Shown: positions 7,401 to 16,348 of the stretch, in pieces
Numbering within the stretch: position 1 is the first letter of the stretch
How the letters are laid out: each line of letters begins with the position of its first letter
Assembly (NCBI GenBank): GCA_017458765.1
Contig: JAFSZZ010000083.1
Location: 1 to 38,951, forward strand
Direction: 5' to 3'
DNA: 38,951 bases
Source: Lachnospiraceae bacterium
GTDB lineage: Bacteria; Bacillota; Clostridia; Lachnospirales; Lachnospiraceae
Made by a program: the position numbers and the translations under genes
The notes under the pieces: generated by a model
Database searches by the model: none
What the model saw: only the letters and a program-made list of their open reading frames with translations
Told to the model about the DNA's origin: nothing

Positions 7401-9494
7401 TTATTCAGAAAAATAATGAATCTTCTTTCCCGATACTATAAAGACATAATCCTCTATCCGGACCGAGTCCATATTGTGCAGTACCGTGGATCCCGTTATC
7501 TTGATCCCGTTCACATATACTCCGTTCGTGCTGTTGAGATCCTGTATATACAGCAGGCTGTCCTTGACCACAAATCTGGCATGCCTCTTCGAAACCCTGT
7601 TGTTTGCAAGGATAATGTCACCGTTCTCTCTTCCTACGGAAATATCAATTCCCTCCGATATATCAAGAGTATGCTCCTCCATTTCGTGATTTGACGGTCC
7701 AAGCACGAACATAAGGACCGCGTTACGATGAGTGTTCTTAAACTCCGGATGATCTATCTTAAGTATATCCCCTATCATCAGTTTTTTGGTATCCGAACGC
7801 CCGGAGCGCTGTGCTCCGTATAATACACCGTTAATAAAGGTCCCGTTAGTGCTTATCATATCCATATACTCAAAGCCCTGATCCGTCTTTATAAATCTTC
7901 CGTGCGTCCTCGATGCGATGGGAGAATCGACCTTTATGTCCCTTCCGGATGAGCTGAACATCCTTCCGACGGTAACCGTATCATCTATGATGTAATTGTC
8001 GAAACCGTGATAAGGTGTAAAGATAAGAAGCCTGAACTCGGTAAGCACCTCATTGCCCATGATCACAGTGGGCTCAAAATAAACGACTTCATCATCATAC
8101 AGTCTGGCGGCATCTGCTATGGCAGGCCTTGACTTGGGATCTTTGATTATGAGCCTGTCAACAAAATCCCGCACCTTGTTCTCATCCCGGCCGTAAATAT
8201 ACTTTATCAGCTTGCCCAGGGAATAGATATCGGCCCTTCCGGCATCCTCAGCGAGATTCTCCTGTCCGTTACGTATCTCGGGTGCTATAAATTTCTGCAG
8301 ATTGATGGAATTGAAATATTCATCGAGTGTACCCCTGTCAGGATATTCGTTTGCAAACGAATAAGGGCGGAGGCTTTCAAACATCACAATATAGGGCATC
8401 AGTCCACGTCCGTTCTCACAGACATAAATGCATTCGGGATTAAGATAGCAATGGGCTATCGGCGGTTCCGTATCATGCATGAGCCTTATTATCCTCATGA
8501 GCCCGCGGACCAGTTCCTCCCTCCTGCTCTTCTCATCCAGCCTGCTGATGAATCTCTGGGTCATGGCCCTCGGACGTCCCGAAAATCTATACACAGCCCG
8601 TCTGTAATCATGTGTTCCCACTTCGATCTCTTTATGTTCCGCATAACCCGGCAGGGTACCAAGCCTGCGCCAGAGAGTATCGAGCTTGTCCAGTTCCTGG
8701 AGACGCATCTTGTATACATCCGGGTTAAGGATATCCAGATATTCTATATCCTTACGCTTCAGCATATAGTAAGTCTCACCGTCCCCGGATACATATATCT
8801 TGATGTTGCTGCCTCTTATAAGATCCAGTTCCTTATAGTACTCAAAAGGCACAGGGAAATAATCATCTATAGGCGTAAGCTCTATATCATATGGTTCCTG
8901 CACGTAATTGATCAGACACAGCATGCTGTGAAAAAGCTTTATGAGGTTTACACAGTCCTCCTTGGTAGCACTTCCCTTATCCGAGATCGGTTTCGAACAT
9001 CTTGCGTACAGATCATATGCTATGGCCTTTAGAGAATCATTCGGTCTGCTTTCGTCATCGATCCCGTAAGGATAGCAGGCTTGATATTCCTCTGTAAAAT
9101 CCCTGATCTGCTGCCGCATGTATGCTTCATGGTCTTTCTTCTCAAAATCAACAACATGACGGATATAGAAATTCTTCCTGGAAATACGTCTCCTCTCCTT
9201 GCGGCCGTTCTTATGTCCCCCTGCCCTTTTCAGATCTATGAAGATAGTTCTTAACGCCTCTTCCGCAGACACTCCGTTTCTCTCGGCCCTGCTCCACTTC
9301 TCCAGTTCTATTCCCAGCATCTCTATGGATCTGCGTATTCCCTTAAGGCAGGCATCGTAGTCCGTCATCATACATTTTTCGGCATGCAGACAGCTCAAAT
9401 ACAGCTGCTCATTATGAGTAGCTTCCATAACAAAATCAAAATTGCCCTTAGGAATTGTTATAGTAGAAGTAAGACTGATCTGATTGATCTCCAT
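7401..9494 (-). CDS. Pseudokinase-like protein with two C-terminal FHA domains
   Basis: A 697-residue protein with no signal peptide or clear membrane segment. Residues 1-230 are helical and unrecognised. Residues about 240-465 resemble a protein kinase fold: HCYLNPECIYV (348-358) stands where HRDLKPENI is expected, followed by APE (404-406) and DIYSLGKLI (422-430). The catalytic Asp of HRD is replaced and no DFG is visible, so it is probably inactive. Two FHA phosphothreonine-binding domains follow: VGR at 509, SRTHGR at 528, STNGTFING at 548; and VGRENGD at 620, SKRHAR at 635, NSTNGVYVNG at 654. It has its own promoter, and GCGGAGA provides a ribosome-binding site. A cytoplasmic signalling scaffold is likely; a role with the type VII locus is only a guess. 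Confidence 0.8.
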   Translation of the reverse strand: MEINQISLTSTITIPKGNFDFVMEATHNEQLYLSCLHAEKCMMTDYDACLKGIRRSIEMLGIELEKWSRAERNGVSAEEALRTIFIDLKRAGGHKNGRKERRRISRKNFYIRHVVDFEKKDHEAYMRQQIRDFTEEYQACYPYGIDDESRPNDSLKAIAYDLYARCSKPISDKGSATKEDCVNLIKLFHSMLCLINYVQEPYDIELTPIDDYFPVPFEYYKELDLIRGSNIKIYVSGDGETYYMLKRKDIEYLDILNPDVYKMRLQELDKLDTLWRRLGTLPGYAEHKEIEVGTHDYRRAVYRFSGRPRAMTQRFISRLDEKSRREELVRGLMRIIRLMHDTEPPIAHCYLNPECIYVCENGRGLMPYIVMFESLRPYSFANEYPDRGTLDEYFNSINLQKFIAPEIRNGQENLAEDAGRADIYSLGKLIKYIYGRDENKVRDFVDRLIIKDPKSRPAIADAARLYDDEVVYFEPTVIMGNEVLTEFRLLIFTPYHGFDNYIIDDTVTVGRMFSSSGRDIKVDSPIASRTHGRFIKTDQGFEYMDMISTNGTFINGVLYGAQRSGRSDTKKLMIGDILKIDHPEFKNTHRNAVLMFVLGPSNHEMEEHTLDISEGIDISVGRENGDIILANNRVSKRHARFVVKDSLLYIQDLNSTNGVYVNGIKITGSTVLHNMDSVRIEDYVFIVSGKKIHYFSE

Positions 9495-9533
9495 TTGTCA
9501 TCTCCGCATCATGCCGGTCATATACAACTCAAA

Positions 9534-9556
9534 CGAACGCCCCTTTGGAGCGTTCG
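9534..9556 (-). terminator. Stem-loop between htrA and the FHA-pseudokinase gene
   Basis: CGAACGC at 9534-9540 and GCGTTCG at 9550-9556 form a seven-base stem around a nine-base loop. On the minus strand it is followed by TTTGAGTT, a weak T tract, 55 bases after the htrA stop. It also falls a few bases after the predicted start of transcription of the next gene, so it may be a leader hairpin instead of, or as well as, a terminator. Confidence 0.45.
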
Positions 9557-9569
9557 CCTGATTGAATAC

Positions 9570-9598
9570 ATTATAATGTGTAAAGGAGAATAAGTAAA
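9570..9598 (-). promoter_or_regulatory. Promoter of the FHA-pseudokinase gene
   Basis: The minus strand has TTTACT (9593-9598), a 17-base spacer and a perfect TATAAT (9570-9575). Transcription would start near 9563, giving a leader of about 70 bases that contains the stem-loop at 9534-9556. Confidence 0.6.
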
Positions 9599-9610
9599 CG
9601 AAAACTTGTC

Positions 9611-11095
9611 TTAATATCCGAATATCGAGAACGGATCTATATAAATGGTATCGTCATCCTGTCTGCCGTTTTCATTTGTCGGCTCTTTATTTTCATCCTC
9701 ATCGGCAAGATCCGACTCCGAACGTTTACCGAGAGTTACCTCAACCGTTACATCCTTATATTCCGATCCGTCGGGTCTCTTTATAAGAATCTTGATCTTC
9801 TCACCTGCTTTGTAATAATTCAGCTGTTCCTTTATATCATTGATTGATGAAACCGTCACTCCGTCAAATTTCTTGATCACGTCTCCTTCTTTTATACCAC
9901 CTTTATCTGCAGGTCCGTTCTTCTCAACCTCCGAGATATAAACACCGGTGGGGATGTTGTAGGTCTTGGACACTTCGTTGGTTACCGACACGCCGGAAAT
10001 TCCAAGATAACTTGCATCCTTCTGATCGACCACTTCTCTTGTCCTGCGGTTCATAAGTTCCTCAATTATTGGTGTTGCCGTCGAAATGGGTATTGCATAA
10101 CCCATGCCTTCAACCTGAGAGGATGCGAACTTGGCCGAATTGATACCTATCACTTCACCCCGCATGTTAAGAAGTGCTCCGCCGCTGTTTCCGGGATTGA
10201 TCGCTGCATCCGTCTGTATAAGCTTGCTCGCCAGGTTATCTATCTCAACCTCTCTGTCCAGGGCACTTACTATACCTGTTGTTACGGACTGACCGTATCC
10301 GAGAGCATTACCTATGGCAACCACCTGCTCACCTATTTCAAGTGCATCGGAATCACCCATTGTGGCTATAACGATCTTATCCATTGTGCTGTCCTTTATA
10401 TCGGACAATTTAACTGCTATGACAGCCAGATCGTTTTCCGGATCGGTCCCCTTGATCACCGCTTCATACACCTCATCGTCTATAAATCCAACGGAGATCT
10501 CCTTGGCCCCTTCCACAACGTGATTATTAGTTACAAGAAGCAGTTCATCATCATTTTCACCTATTATGATACCGGATCCGGCACTAACGCTCTCATATTC
10601 ATGTATGCCCCCGCCGAAGAAAGATCTGACTTCCTGAACACTCTTATTTGTAATGGATACTATGGATGGCATTACGCTCTCGGCAACATCGGAAACATCC
10701 AGATTACCTTTTGCGGAAAGCGGGGTCGCCATAGCTGCGCTTTTATTTGTTGTTACCTTTTCTTCACTGTCGGTTTTTTCTTCATCCTCCGATTTGGCTG
10801 AACCCTGAAGGGATTCCTTATGCGTGTCCGAACTGCTTTCATCCGCTCCGGCAAGCACTTCCTTATTAAGTCCCATCTTGTTTCTTATGACGTCACCGGC
10901 AAGATCAACTCCCTGGAACACGCCACCTGCTATTAAACCGAATACCAGAGCATATGCTATACATGCAAACCACTTATTTCTCTTTTCTTTCTTCTTTGCC
11001 TTGGCTTCACGCGCCGCACGGTCTCTGGCCTCTGCCTGTATCCTTTCCTTTTCGCCCTGAATAGGCTGATTCTCATAATCGTAATATTCGTACAT
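9611..11095 (-). CDS. htrA: HtrA/DegP-type membrane-anchored serine protease with PDZ domain
   Basis: A 494-residue envelope quality-control protease. A charged cytoplasmic N-terminus (1-41) leads to one membrane helix (about 43-62), an acidic low-complexity linker (about 80-130), a trypsin-like domain and a PDZ domain (about 350-460). The catalytic triad is visible: His192 in TNNHVVEG, Asp222 in DPENDLAVI, Ser304 in NPGNSGGAL. The topology matches Firmicute HtrA/YyxA proteins that degrade or refold misfolded exported proteins outside the membrane. GGGAGG precedes the ATG. It lies alone between a solute-binding protein gene and the FHA-pseudokinase gene. Direct repeats upstream may bind a stress regulator, but the regulator is not in this window. 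Confidence 0.93.
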   Translation of the reverse strand: MYEYYDYENQPIQGEKERIQAEARDRAAREAKAKKKEKRNKWFACIAYALVFGLIAGGVFQGVDLAGDVIRNKMGLNKEVLAGADESSSDTHKESLQGSAKSEDEEKTDSEEKVTTNKSAAMATPLSAKGNLDVSDVAESVMPSIVSITNKSVQEVRSFFGGGIHEYESVSAGSGIIIGENDDELLLVTNNHVVEGAKEISVGFIDDEVYEAVIKGTDPENDLAVIAVKLSDIKDSTMDKIVIATMGDSDALEIGEQVVAIGNALGYGQSVTTGIVSALDREVEIDNLASKLIQTDAAINPGNSGGALLNMRGEVIGINSAKFASSQVEGMGYAIPISTATPIIEELMNRRTREVVDQKDASYLGISGVSVTNEVSKTYNIPTGVYISEVEKNGPADKGGIKEGDVIKKFDGVTVSSINDIKEQLNYYKAGEKIKILIKRPDGSEYKDVTVEVTLGKRSESDLADEDENKEPTNENGRQDDDTIYIDPFSIFGY

Positions 11096-11170
11096 AACTC
11101 ATACCTCCCTTTTTCTTCACTTGCCGTCGCACGAACGATTTATTTTATGTTTATATATTATCTTAAATCT

Positions 11171-11225
11171 GTGTTCATTCTACATACGTTCCGTGAGAAA
11201 AAAGTGACGAAAAAGTGTTCATTCT
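11171..11225. repeat. Pair of 11-bp direct repeats upstream of htrA
   Basis: GTGTTCATTCT occurs at 11171-11181 and again at 11215-11225, 44 bp apart, about four helical turns. The copy nearer htrA overlaps the expected -35 region of a possible promoter with TAATAT (11155-11160) as its -10. This is the spacing of a response-regulator site, but no factor can be named. Confidence 0.4.
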
Positions 11226-11231
11226 GTGAAC
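11211..11231 (-). terminator. Weak possible terminator after the solute-binding protein gene
   Basis: On the minus strand GTTCA (27-31 of 11200) and TGAAC (17-21) form a five-base stem with a five-base loop, followed by ACTTTTT. It lies just after the stop at 11237. The stem is short and it shares bases with the direct repeat, so the call is tentative. Confidence 0.3.
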
Positions 11232-11236
11232 TGTAT

Positions 11237-12844
11237 CTAATCTATCCCTATCTTTATCGATTCCTGTGTAAGAATATGCTGCTCAAGTTCATCTATCTGA
11301 CTGCCGAGCGTTTCATCAAGCTCCTTTAGTGTCTCATCGGGATCTGCTCCGTTCCACACCTTGGTAAATGCTATCTCAAGCTGCACCCAGTAATTTCCGG
11401 CTTCTATCATCTTGGGCATAGGTACGGATTTCTCATATTCCTGCATCACGTGAGATATCTCTTCATCCTCGTAAGTAACATTTTTAAGACATGAAATGCG
11501 TCCTGCTTTCTTATATATATCAGCCGCTTTCTCATAGGACAGATACTCGGCAAATTCATTCGCCATATCCTTATTATAGGAGTATCCGTTTACAACTACG
11601 GTCGAAGTCTCCGACATCCCGCGGGCCTTAAGCGTCTGACTTATATCAGGCAGTATCGCAACACCGTAGTCATATTCAAATTCTCCGTTCTCCTTGGCCT
11701 CCCTCAGCTTTGCGAGAGCATCTGTCGTTGCTACCGTGAATACCGTTCTGCCTTCGATAAATTCCTTCAGGATGCTGTCATATGTGACCGACTTTGTGTC
11801 TATGGCGAAAAACTGATTGATATTCTGATATGCCTTCAGACAGTCAACCGCCTGCTGGTTATAGACATTGAAATAGGAATTATCATCTCCGTCTTCCCCG
11901 CCGACATTTATATAATTGCCCACGAAGAAATAATTATAGAAGATATCCGTAACATCCCATTTAAAGATTGACTCCACCTGTTCCGGAGCATCGTAGTTAT
12001 TTGCAAACGTAAGTATATCGTCGATCGTGGCAGGTATCATATTGGCAAGTTTCTCAAGGACTTGGGGATCCGTAACGACATCCTCGTCTCCCATCGGATC
12101 CGCATCCTCTGCTTCTTCCGCCTCATTGCCCGACACACTTAATTCATTAACGACAGTTATACCGCTGTTTGAAGAAACTGTACCGTCTGTATTTCCGTCA
12201 TTTGCCCCGGTCTCTTCCTCAGTGGTCTCCTCACCCGTAAACTCCGGTTCTTCTATATTCTGTTTCGCGATATTGGCCATATATGTCTTATTATAGAGCA
12301 GGAAATTTGTCTCATAATATAGGGGATACCCGACTCTCTTTCCCGCACATGTTACGGCATGCAGGGCTGTCTGCGGGTAATTCATTGCATTTACCACTTT
12401 CTGAGGATCGGTTATCTCCGATGCAAGTCCCGCATAATATGCCTTCATGAGATTATCATGAGTGGTTATATACATATCCGGCGCCGTTATGATATCCCCG
12501 TTTTCTCCGGTTCCCTCATATACCGATGCATGATTTATCTGTTCAAGGTATTCCACTCCGCTGACAAGCACCGGCTTAACATGTATGCCGGTCTCACTCA
12601 GATATGATGCGGCCTGGGCAGATAAGTATTCCGTCAACGAATCATCCGCGTACCACATTATGAGCGTCTTATCATCATGAAGCTCCTTTGGATCTGCTAT
12701 CTGTTCCGACAAACCCTCTCCGGATCCCGATCCGTCTTCCCTGATCCCGCTCGCACTGTACATGGGATCGCTTACCTTTATTGCCGTCAGGATCATCGCA
12801 GCCGTGAGCGCAGCCACGATGATCACACTGAATAACCTCTTCAT
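11237..12844 (-). CDS. Extracellular solute-binding protein (sugar ABC-type), orphan
   Basis: A 535-residue exported binding protein. A hydrophobic N-terminal segment (about 5-25) has no lipobox cysteine, so it is either cleaved or a membrane anchor. The body reads as a family 1 solute-binding protein: LIMWYADDSLTEYLSAQAASYLSETGIHVKPVLV at the start, a hinge near YPLYYETNFLLYNKTY, and a C-terminal ANEFAEYLSYEKAADIYKKAGRISCLK. An acidic, low-complexity insertion (about 200-260) interrupts the first lobe. No permease or ATPase gene is adjacent. It begins 20 bases after argD with AAGGA before its ATG, so it is probably co-transcribed with the arginine genes. The ligand is unknown; a tie to arginine metabolism is only inferred. 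Confidence 0.8.
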   Translation of the reverse strand: MKRLFSVIIVAALTAAMILTAIKVSDPMYSASGIREDGSGSGEGLSEQIADPKELHDDKTLIMWYADDSLTEYLSAQAASYLSETGIHVKPVLVSGVEYLEQINHASVYEGTGENGDIITAPDMYITTHDNLMKAYYAGLASEITDPQKVVNAMNYPQTALHAVTCAGKRVGYPLYYETNFLLYNKTYMANIAKQNIEEPEFTGEETTEEETGANDGNTDGTVSSNSGITVVNELSVSGNEAEEAEDADPMGDEDVVTDPQVLEKLANMIPATIDDILTFANNYDAPEQVESIFKWDVTDIFYNYFFVGNYINVGGEDGDDNSYFNVYNQQAVDCLKAYQNINQFFAIDTKSVTYDSILKEFIEGRTVFTVATTDALAKLREAKENGEFEYDYGVAILPDISQTLKARGMSETSTVVVNGYSYNKDMANEFAEYLSYEKAADIYKKAGRISCLKNVTYEDEEISHVMQEYEKSVPMPKMIEAGNYWVQLEIAFTKVWNGADPDETLKELDETLGSQIDELEQHILTQESIKIGID

Positions 12845-12864
12845 AAAAAATCCTTACCGTTTCC

Positions 12865-14073
12865 TTAATCGTTCTCTATGGACCTTACCAGGATACCGAT
12901 CATCTCATCGACATCTTCCTTTGTGATCACAAGAGGCGGGATGAACCTTATTACATTGCTGCCGGCCGTGATTATTATCAGACCGTTAGATACCGCCCTC
13001 TTACACACCTCACCGGCCGGCATCTTATCATTGTCAAATACCAGTCCCTGTATAAGTCCGCGTCCCCTGTGAGCAGTGATAAAATCATACCGGGCGGCGA
13101 CTTCATCGAGCTTCCCGTACAGATACTCTCCCGTTTCCCTGACATTTAAGAGTATGTCCTTTTCCCTGAACTGGCGCAAAACCTCACAGACTGCAGCCGT
13201 AACGAGCGGATTCCCCCCGTAAGTCGTACCATGATCTCCGGGAACAAGCGACATATCAGCCACTTTCTGTGTCATCATAAAAGCTCCGACCGGAACGCCG
13301 CATCCTACAGCCTTGGCAACCGTTACTATATCCGGACTGATACCGTATGCCTCATACGCAAACATGCTCCCGCTCCTGCCCATTCCGCACTGTATCTCAT
13401 CAAGGATAAGGAGGATATCCTTTTCATCGCACAGTTTCCTGATGCCTTTAAGGAACTCCGGTTCCGCCGGGTATATCCCGCCTTCGCCTTGTATGGTTTC
13501 CATTATGATCGCGCAGGTCTTGCCGGTCACCTTATTCAATACACTGTCAAGATCGTTAAAGTCGGCATATTCTATATTTCCTATCATCGGATAAAAAGGC
13601 TCGCGGTATTTTTTGTTTCCCGTTACCGACAGTGCGCCCATTGTCCTGCCGTGGAAGGAATTGTTCATCGCGATTATCTCATGATCCGTATTGCCGTCCC
13701 TGGTATATGCATATTTCCTGGCTGCTTTTATCGCTCCCTCGATCGCCTCGGCACCGCTGTTGGTGAAGAACACACGGTCCATCCCCGCAGCTTTGGTCAG
13801 CTCTTTTGCCGCATTTACCGCCGGTACCGAATAAAACAGGTTCGAACAGTGTATCAGCTTATCGATCTGGGCTTTCAGCGCGTTGTTGTACTCTTCATTA
13901 CCGTATCCCAATGCAAATACCGCTATGCCGGCACAAAAATCAAGATACTCCTTACCGTCCGTATCATACAGCCGTACACCTTTACCATGGTCGAAAACCA
14001 CCGGAAAACGATTGTATGTATGCAGCAGTACGCTTTCTGCCTCTTCTATATATTTATTCATTGATCCGTTCAT
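12865..14073 (-). CDS. argD: Acetylornithine aminotransferase
   Basis: A 402-residue class III aminotransferase that converts N-acetylglutamate semialdehyde to N-acetylornithine with glutamate as donor and PLP as cofactor. Family motifs are present: FTNSGAEAIEGAIKAARKY for phosphate binding, HGRTMGALSVTG, LDEIQCGMGRSG, and the PLP-binding lysine in TVAKAVGCGVPVGAF. The start at 14073 is preceded by AAAGGAG and gives the usual N-terminus; the longer frame opens at a GTG at 14100 that overlaps the argB stop. It lies 23 bases behind argB in the leftward arginine operon. Assignment as ArgD rather than ornithine aminotransferase rests mainly on that context. Confidence 0.94.
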   Translation of the reverse strand: MNGSMNKYIEEAESVLLHTYNRFPVVFDHGKGVRLYDTDGKEYLDFCAGIAVFALGYGNEEYNNALKAQIDKLIHCSNLFYSVPAVNAAKELTKAAGMDRVFFTNSGAEAIEGAIKAARKYAYTRDGNTDHEIIAMNNSFHGRTMGALSVTGNKKYREPFYPMIGNIEYADFNDLDSVLNKVTGKTCAIIMETIQGEGGIYPAEPEFLKGIRKLCDEKDILLILDEIQCGMGRSGSMFAYEAYGISPDIVTVAKAVGCGVPVGAFMMTQKVADMSLVPGDHGTTYGGNPLVTAAVCEVLRQFREKDILLNVRETGEYLYGKLDEVAARYDFITAHRGRGLIQGLVFDNDKMPAGEVCKRAVSNGLIIITAGSNVIRFIPPLVITKEDVDEMIGILVRSIEND

Positions 14074-14096
14074 CCTGACTCCTTTCCGTAGAGAGA

Positions 14097-15005
14097 TCAC
14101 TCATTGGCTACGTCCGAATCCGTGTCCCTGAAGAACATAGTCCCTATACCTTTCCTGGTAAATATCTCAAGCAGCAGTGTATGCGGCTTGCGTCCGTCGA
14201 GTATATGCACCCTGTTGACTCCGTTTTCTATCGCATCCGTGCAGTTATTCAGTTTCGGAAGCATGCCTCCTCCGATATACCCGCTGTTGATGAGTTCCGC
14301 CGCCTCGGATACCGAAAGCCTTGATATAAATGTGGACTTATCCTCCGGATCCTTATATACGCCTTCTATATCCGTAAGAAAGGCAAGCTTATCGGCATGC
14401 ATGGCCTTCGCGATCGCACATGCCGCATCATCGGCATTTATGTTATAGGTTTCGTATTTGTCATCAAGACCTATGGGGGATACTATAGGGAGAAAATCAT
14501 TATCCAGCAGATCCTCAAGTATCTTGGTGTCCACTTCTTTTATATTTCCGACATATCCGATATCTTCCCCGTCCGCATACTTCTTCTCGACTTTCAGGAG
14601 TCCGCCGTCCTTTCCCGATATTCCGACAGCCTTGACACCAAGCTCCTGCACCATGGCAACAAGGGATTTATTCACCTTGCCAAGGACCATCTCGGCTATC
14701 TCCATGGTCTCCGCATCGGTAACACGCAGACCGTTTACGAATTTGGCTTCTTTTCCCGATTTCTTTACCCACGCGCTTATATCCTTGCCGCCGCCATGGA
14801 CCACTATCGGCTTAAAACCTACCAGTTTAAGAAGAGTAACATCCTTTATGACATTCTTCTTAAGCTCTTCATCGCTCATGGCACTTCCGCCATACTTAAC
14901 AACGATCACCTTTCTGTTGTATTTCTGTATATAGGGCAGTGCCTCTATTAAGACCTCCGCCTTTTTATAATACTCATTCATATACTCTTCATTTGTTACC
15001 GACAT
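14097..15005 (-). CDS. argB: Acetylglutamate kinase
   Basis: A 302-residue amino-acid kinase that phosphorylates N-acetylglutamate, usually the arginine-controlled step of the cyclic pathway. The nucleotide-binding motifs VVKYGGSAM and [12 protein letters not shown], the substrate region [20 protein letters not shown], and the C-terminal [13 protein letters not shown] and [14 protein letters not shown] are diagnostic. The N-terminal helix ([20 protein letters not shown]) is the type found in arginine-inhibited hexameric enzymes, so feedback inhibition by arginine is likely. GGAGAG precedes the ATG. The gene lies 69 bases after argJ and 23 before argD. Confidence 0.96.
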   Translation of the reverse strand: MSVTNEEYMNEYYKKAEVLIEALPYIQKYNRKVIVVKYGGSAMSDEELKKNVIKDVTLLKLVGFKPIVVHGGGKDISAWVKKSGKEAKFVNGLRVTDAETMEIAEMVLGKVNKSLVAMVQELGVKAVGISGKDGGLLKVEKKYADGEDIGYVGNIKEVDTKILEDLLDNDFLPIVSPIGLDDKYETYNINADDAACAIAKAMHADKLAFLTDIEGVYKDPEDKSTFISRLSVSEAAELINSGYIGGGMLPKLNNCTDAIENGVNRVHILDGRKPHTLLLEIFTRKGIGTMFFRDTDSDVANE

Positions 15006-15074
15006 ATTCTCTCTCCGTTCCTTCCATAAAAATCCGGTTCTTAAGTTACTTTAAGTCTGCCGTTTCCGCAGCGG

Positions 15075-16298
15075 CTAACTTCTGTAATCCGCATTTATCT
15101 TCACATAATCATATGTAAGATCGCAGCCCCAGGCCTGTGCTTCTTCCTTTCCTTCATGCATATCTATGAATACGGTGATCTCGTCCGCCTTAAGTATCTT
15201 AAGGGCTTCTTCCTCGTCAAAATCAAGCGGTTTCCCGCATTTGAACACCTGCAGCCTTCCGTTTTTGCTTTCAAAGAAAAGTTCGACATCCTCCTGTCTG
15301 AAACTGACACCGGAATATCCCATAGCGCACAGGAATCGCCCGAAATTTGCATCACATCCGAAGATCGCAGCCTTTGACAGATTGGAGCTTATGACCGAGC
15401 GGGCCAGAGTCCTCGCATCATCCTTGCTCTTTGCATTAACGACCTTTGCGGTAAAGAGCCTTGATGCTCCCTCGCCGTCCTTAGCCATCTTCATCGCAAG
15501 AGTACGGCATACATGGAAAAGTGCTTCCCTGAAGGTATCATATTCCTTACCTTCTTCCGTGATCTTCCTGTTGCCCGCAAGACCATTGGCCATTATCAGA
15601 AGCGTATCGTTGGTGGATGTATCGCCGTCTACCGAGATCATATTGAAGGTATCCTTCACAACTTCGCTCAAGGCCTTCTGCATAAGGGCCTTGTCTATGG
15701 ATACATCGGTCGTAAGGAACGCAAGCATTGTGCACATATTGGGGTGGATCATTCCCGAACCCTTGCTCATGCCGCCGAGTGTAACCTTACTGCCGCCGAT
15801 ATCAAATGTTACGGCTATCTCCTTATTAACGGTATCTGTAGTCATTATAGCCCTGCTCGCCGCTGTACCTGCCTCTGCACTCTCACTCAGAGCCGGTGCC
15901 ATCTTCCTTACTCCCTCGGTAAGTTTGTTTACGGGAAGCTGCATTCCTATAACTCCGGTCGATGCCACGGCGATCGTATCATATGGGATACCCAATATTT
16001 CCTCTGCGGCCTTTGCAGTTGCCATACACGCATCAAAGCCTTCCTGACCGGTACACGCATTGGCTATTCCCGAGTTGACGATAACTCCGTGCATCTTCCT
16101 GCCCGAATCAACGATCTGCTTATCCCAGACCACACAGGCTGCCTTGACTACGTTGCTTGTAAAAGTCCCTGCGCATTCACAAGGTTCCTTCGAAAAGACC
16201 ATTGCCATATCTGTCCGGCCTTCATATTTTATACCGGCCGCACAGTCTGCCGCCATAAAGCCCTGCGCCGCCGTAACTCCTCCGTTTATAATATCCAT
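15075..16298 (-). CDS. argJ: Glutamate N-acetyltransferase / ornithine acetyltransferase ArgJ
   Basis: A 407-residue enzyme that moves the acetyl group from N-acetylornithine to glutamate, the recycling step of arginine synthesis. It begins with the family pattern GGVTAAQGFMAADCAAGIKY. The self-cleavage site appears as KGSGMIHPNMCTMLAFLTTD: cleavage before the Thr (near residue 190) gives the two subunits and makes Thr the nucleophile. The residue before Thr is Cys where Ala is usual. The chosen ATG at 16298 follows AAGGAAGG; the longest frame adds 30 residues with no family similarity. It has its own candidate promoter just upstream. Whether it also uses acetyl-CoA (bifunctional) cannot be told by eye. 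Confidence 0.95.
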   Translation of the reverse strand: MDIINGGVTAAQGFMAADCAAGIKYEGRTDMAMVFSKEPCECAGTFTSNVVKAACVVWDKQIVDSGRKMHGVIVNSGIANACTGQEGFDACMATAKAAEEILGIPYDTIAVASTGVIGMQLPVNKLTEGVRKMAPALSESAEAGTAASRAIMTTDTVNKEIAVTFDIGGSKVTLGGMSKGSGMIHPNMCTMLAFLTTDVSIDKALMQKALSEVVKDTFNMISVDGDTSTNDTLLIMANGLAGNRKITEEGKEYDTFREALFHVCRTLAMKMAKDGEGASRLFTAKVVNAKSKDDARTLARSVISSNLSKAAIFGCDANFGRFLCAMGYSGVSFRQEDVELFFESKNGRLQVFKCGKPLDFDEEEALKILKADEITVFIDMHEGKEEAQAWGCDLTYDYVKINADYRS

Positions 16299-16348
16299 GG
16301 TATTTCCTTCCTTATAATATGTATTACCTCTCCTTAAACACTCATTAG

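Noticed and set aside
7401-9494. Calling the FHA-pseudokinase an EssB protein
   Set aside because: No membrane helix is visible, it has FHA domains that EssB lacks, and it is not within the secretion operon.
13231-14064. 277-residue plus-strand frame opposite argD
   Set aside because: It lies wholly antisense to a well-supported enzyme gene and has no family pattern; long antisense frames are expected from this codon use.
15166-16047. 293-residue plus-strand frame opposite argJ
   Set aside because: Antisense to argJ, low-complexity Ser/Leu/Ala-rich peptide, no ribosome-binding site.
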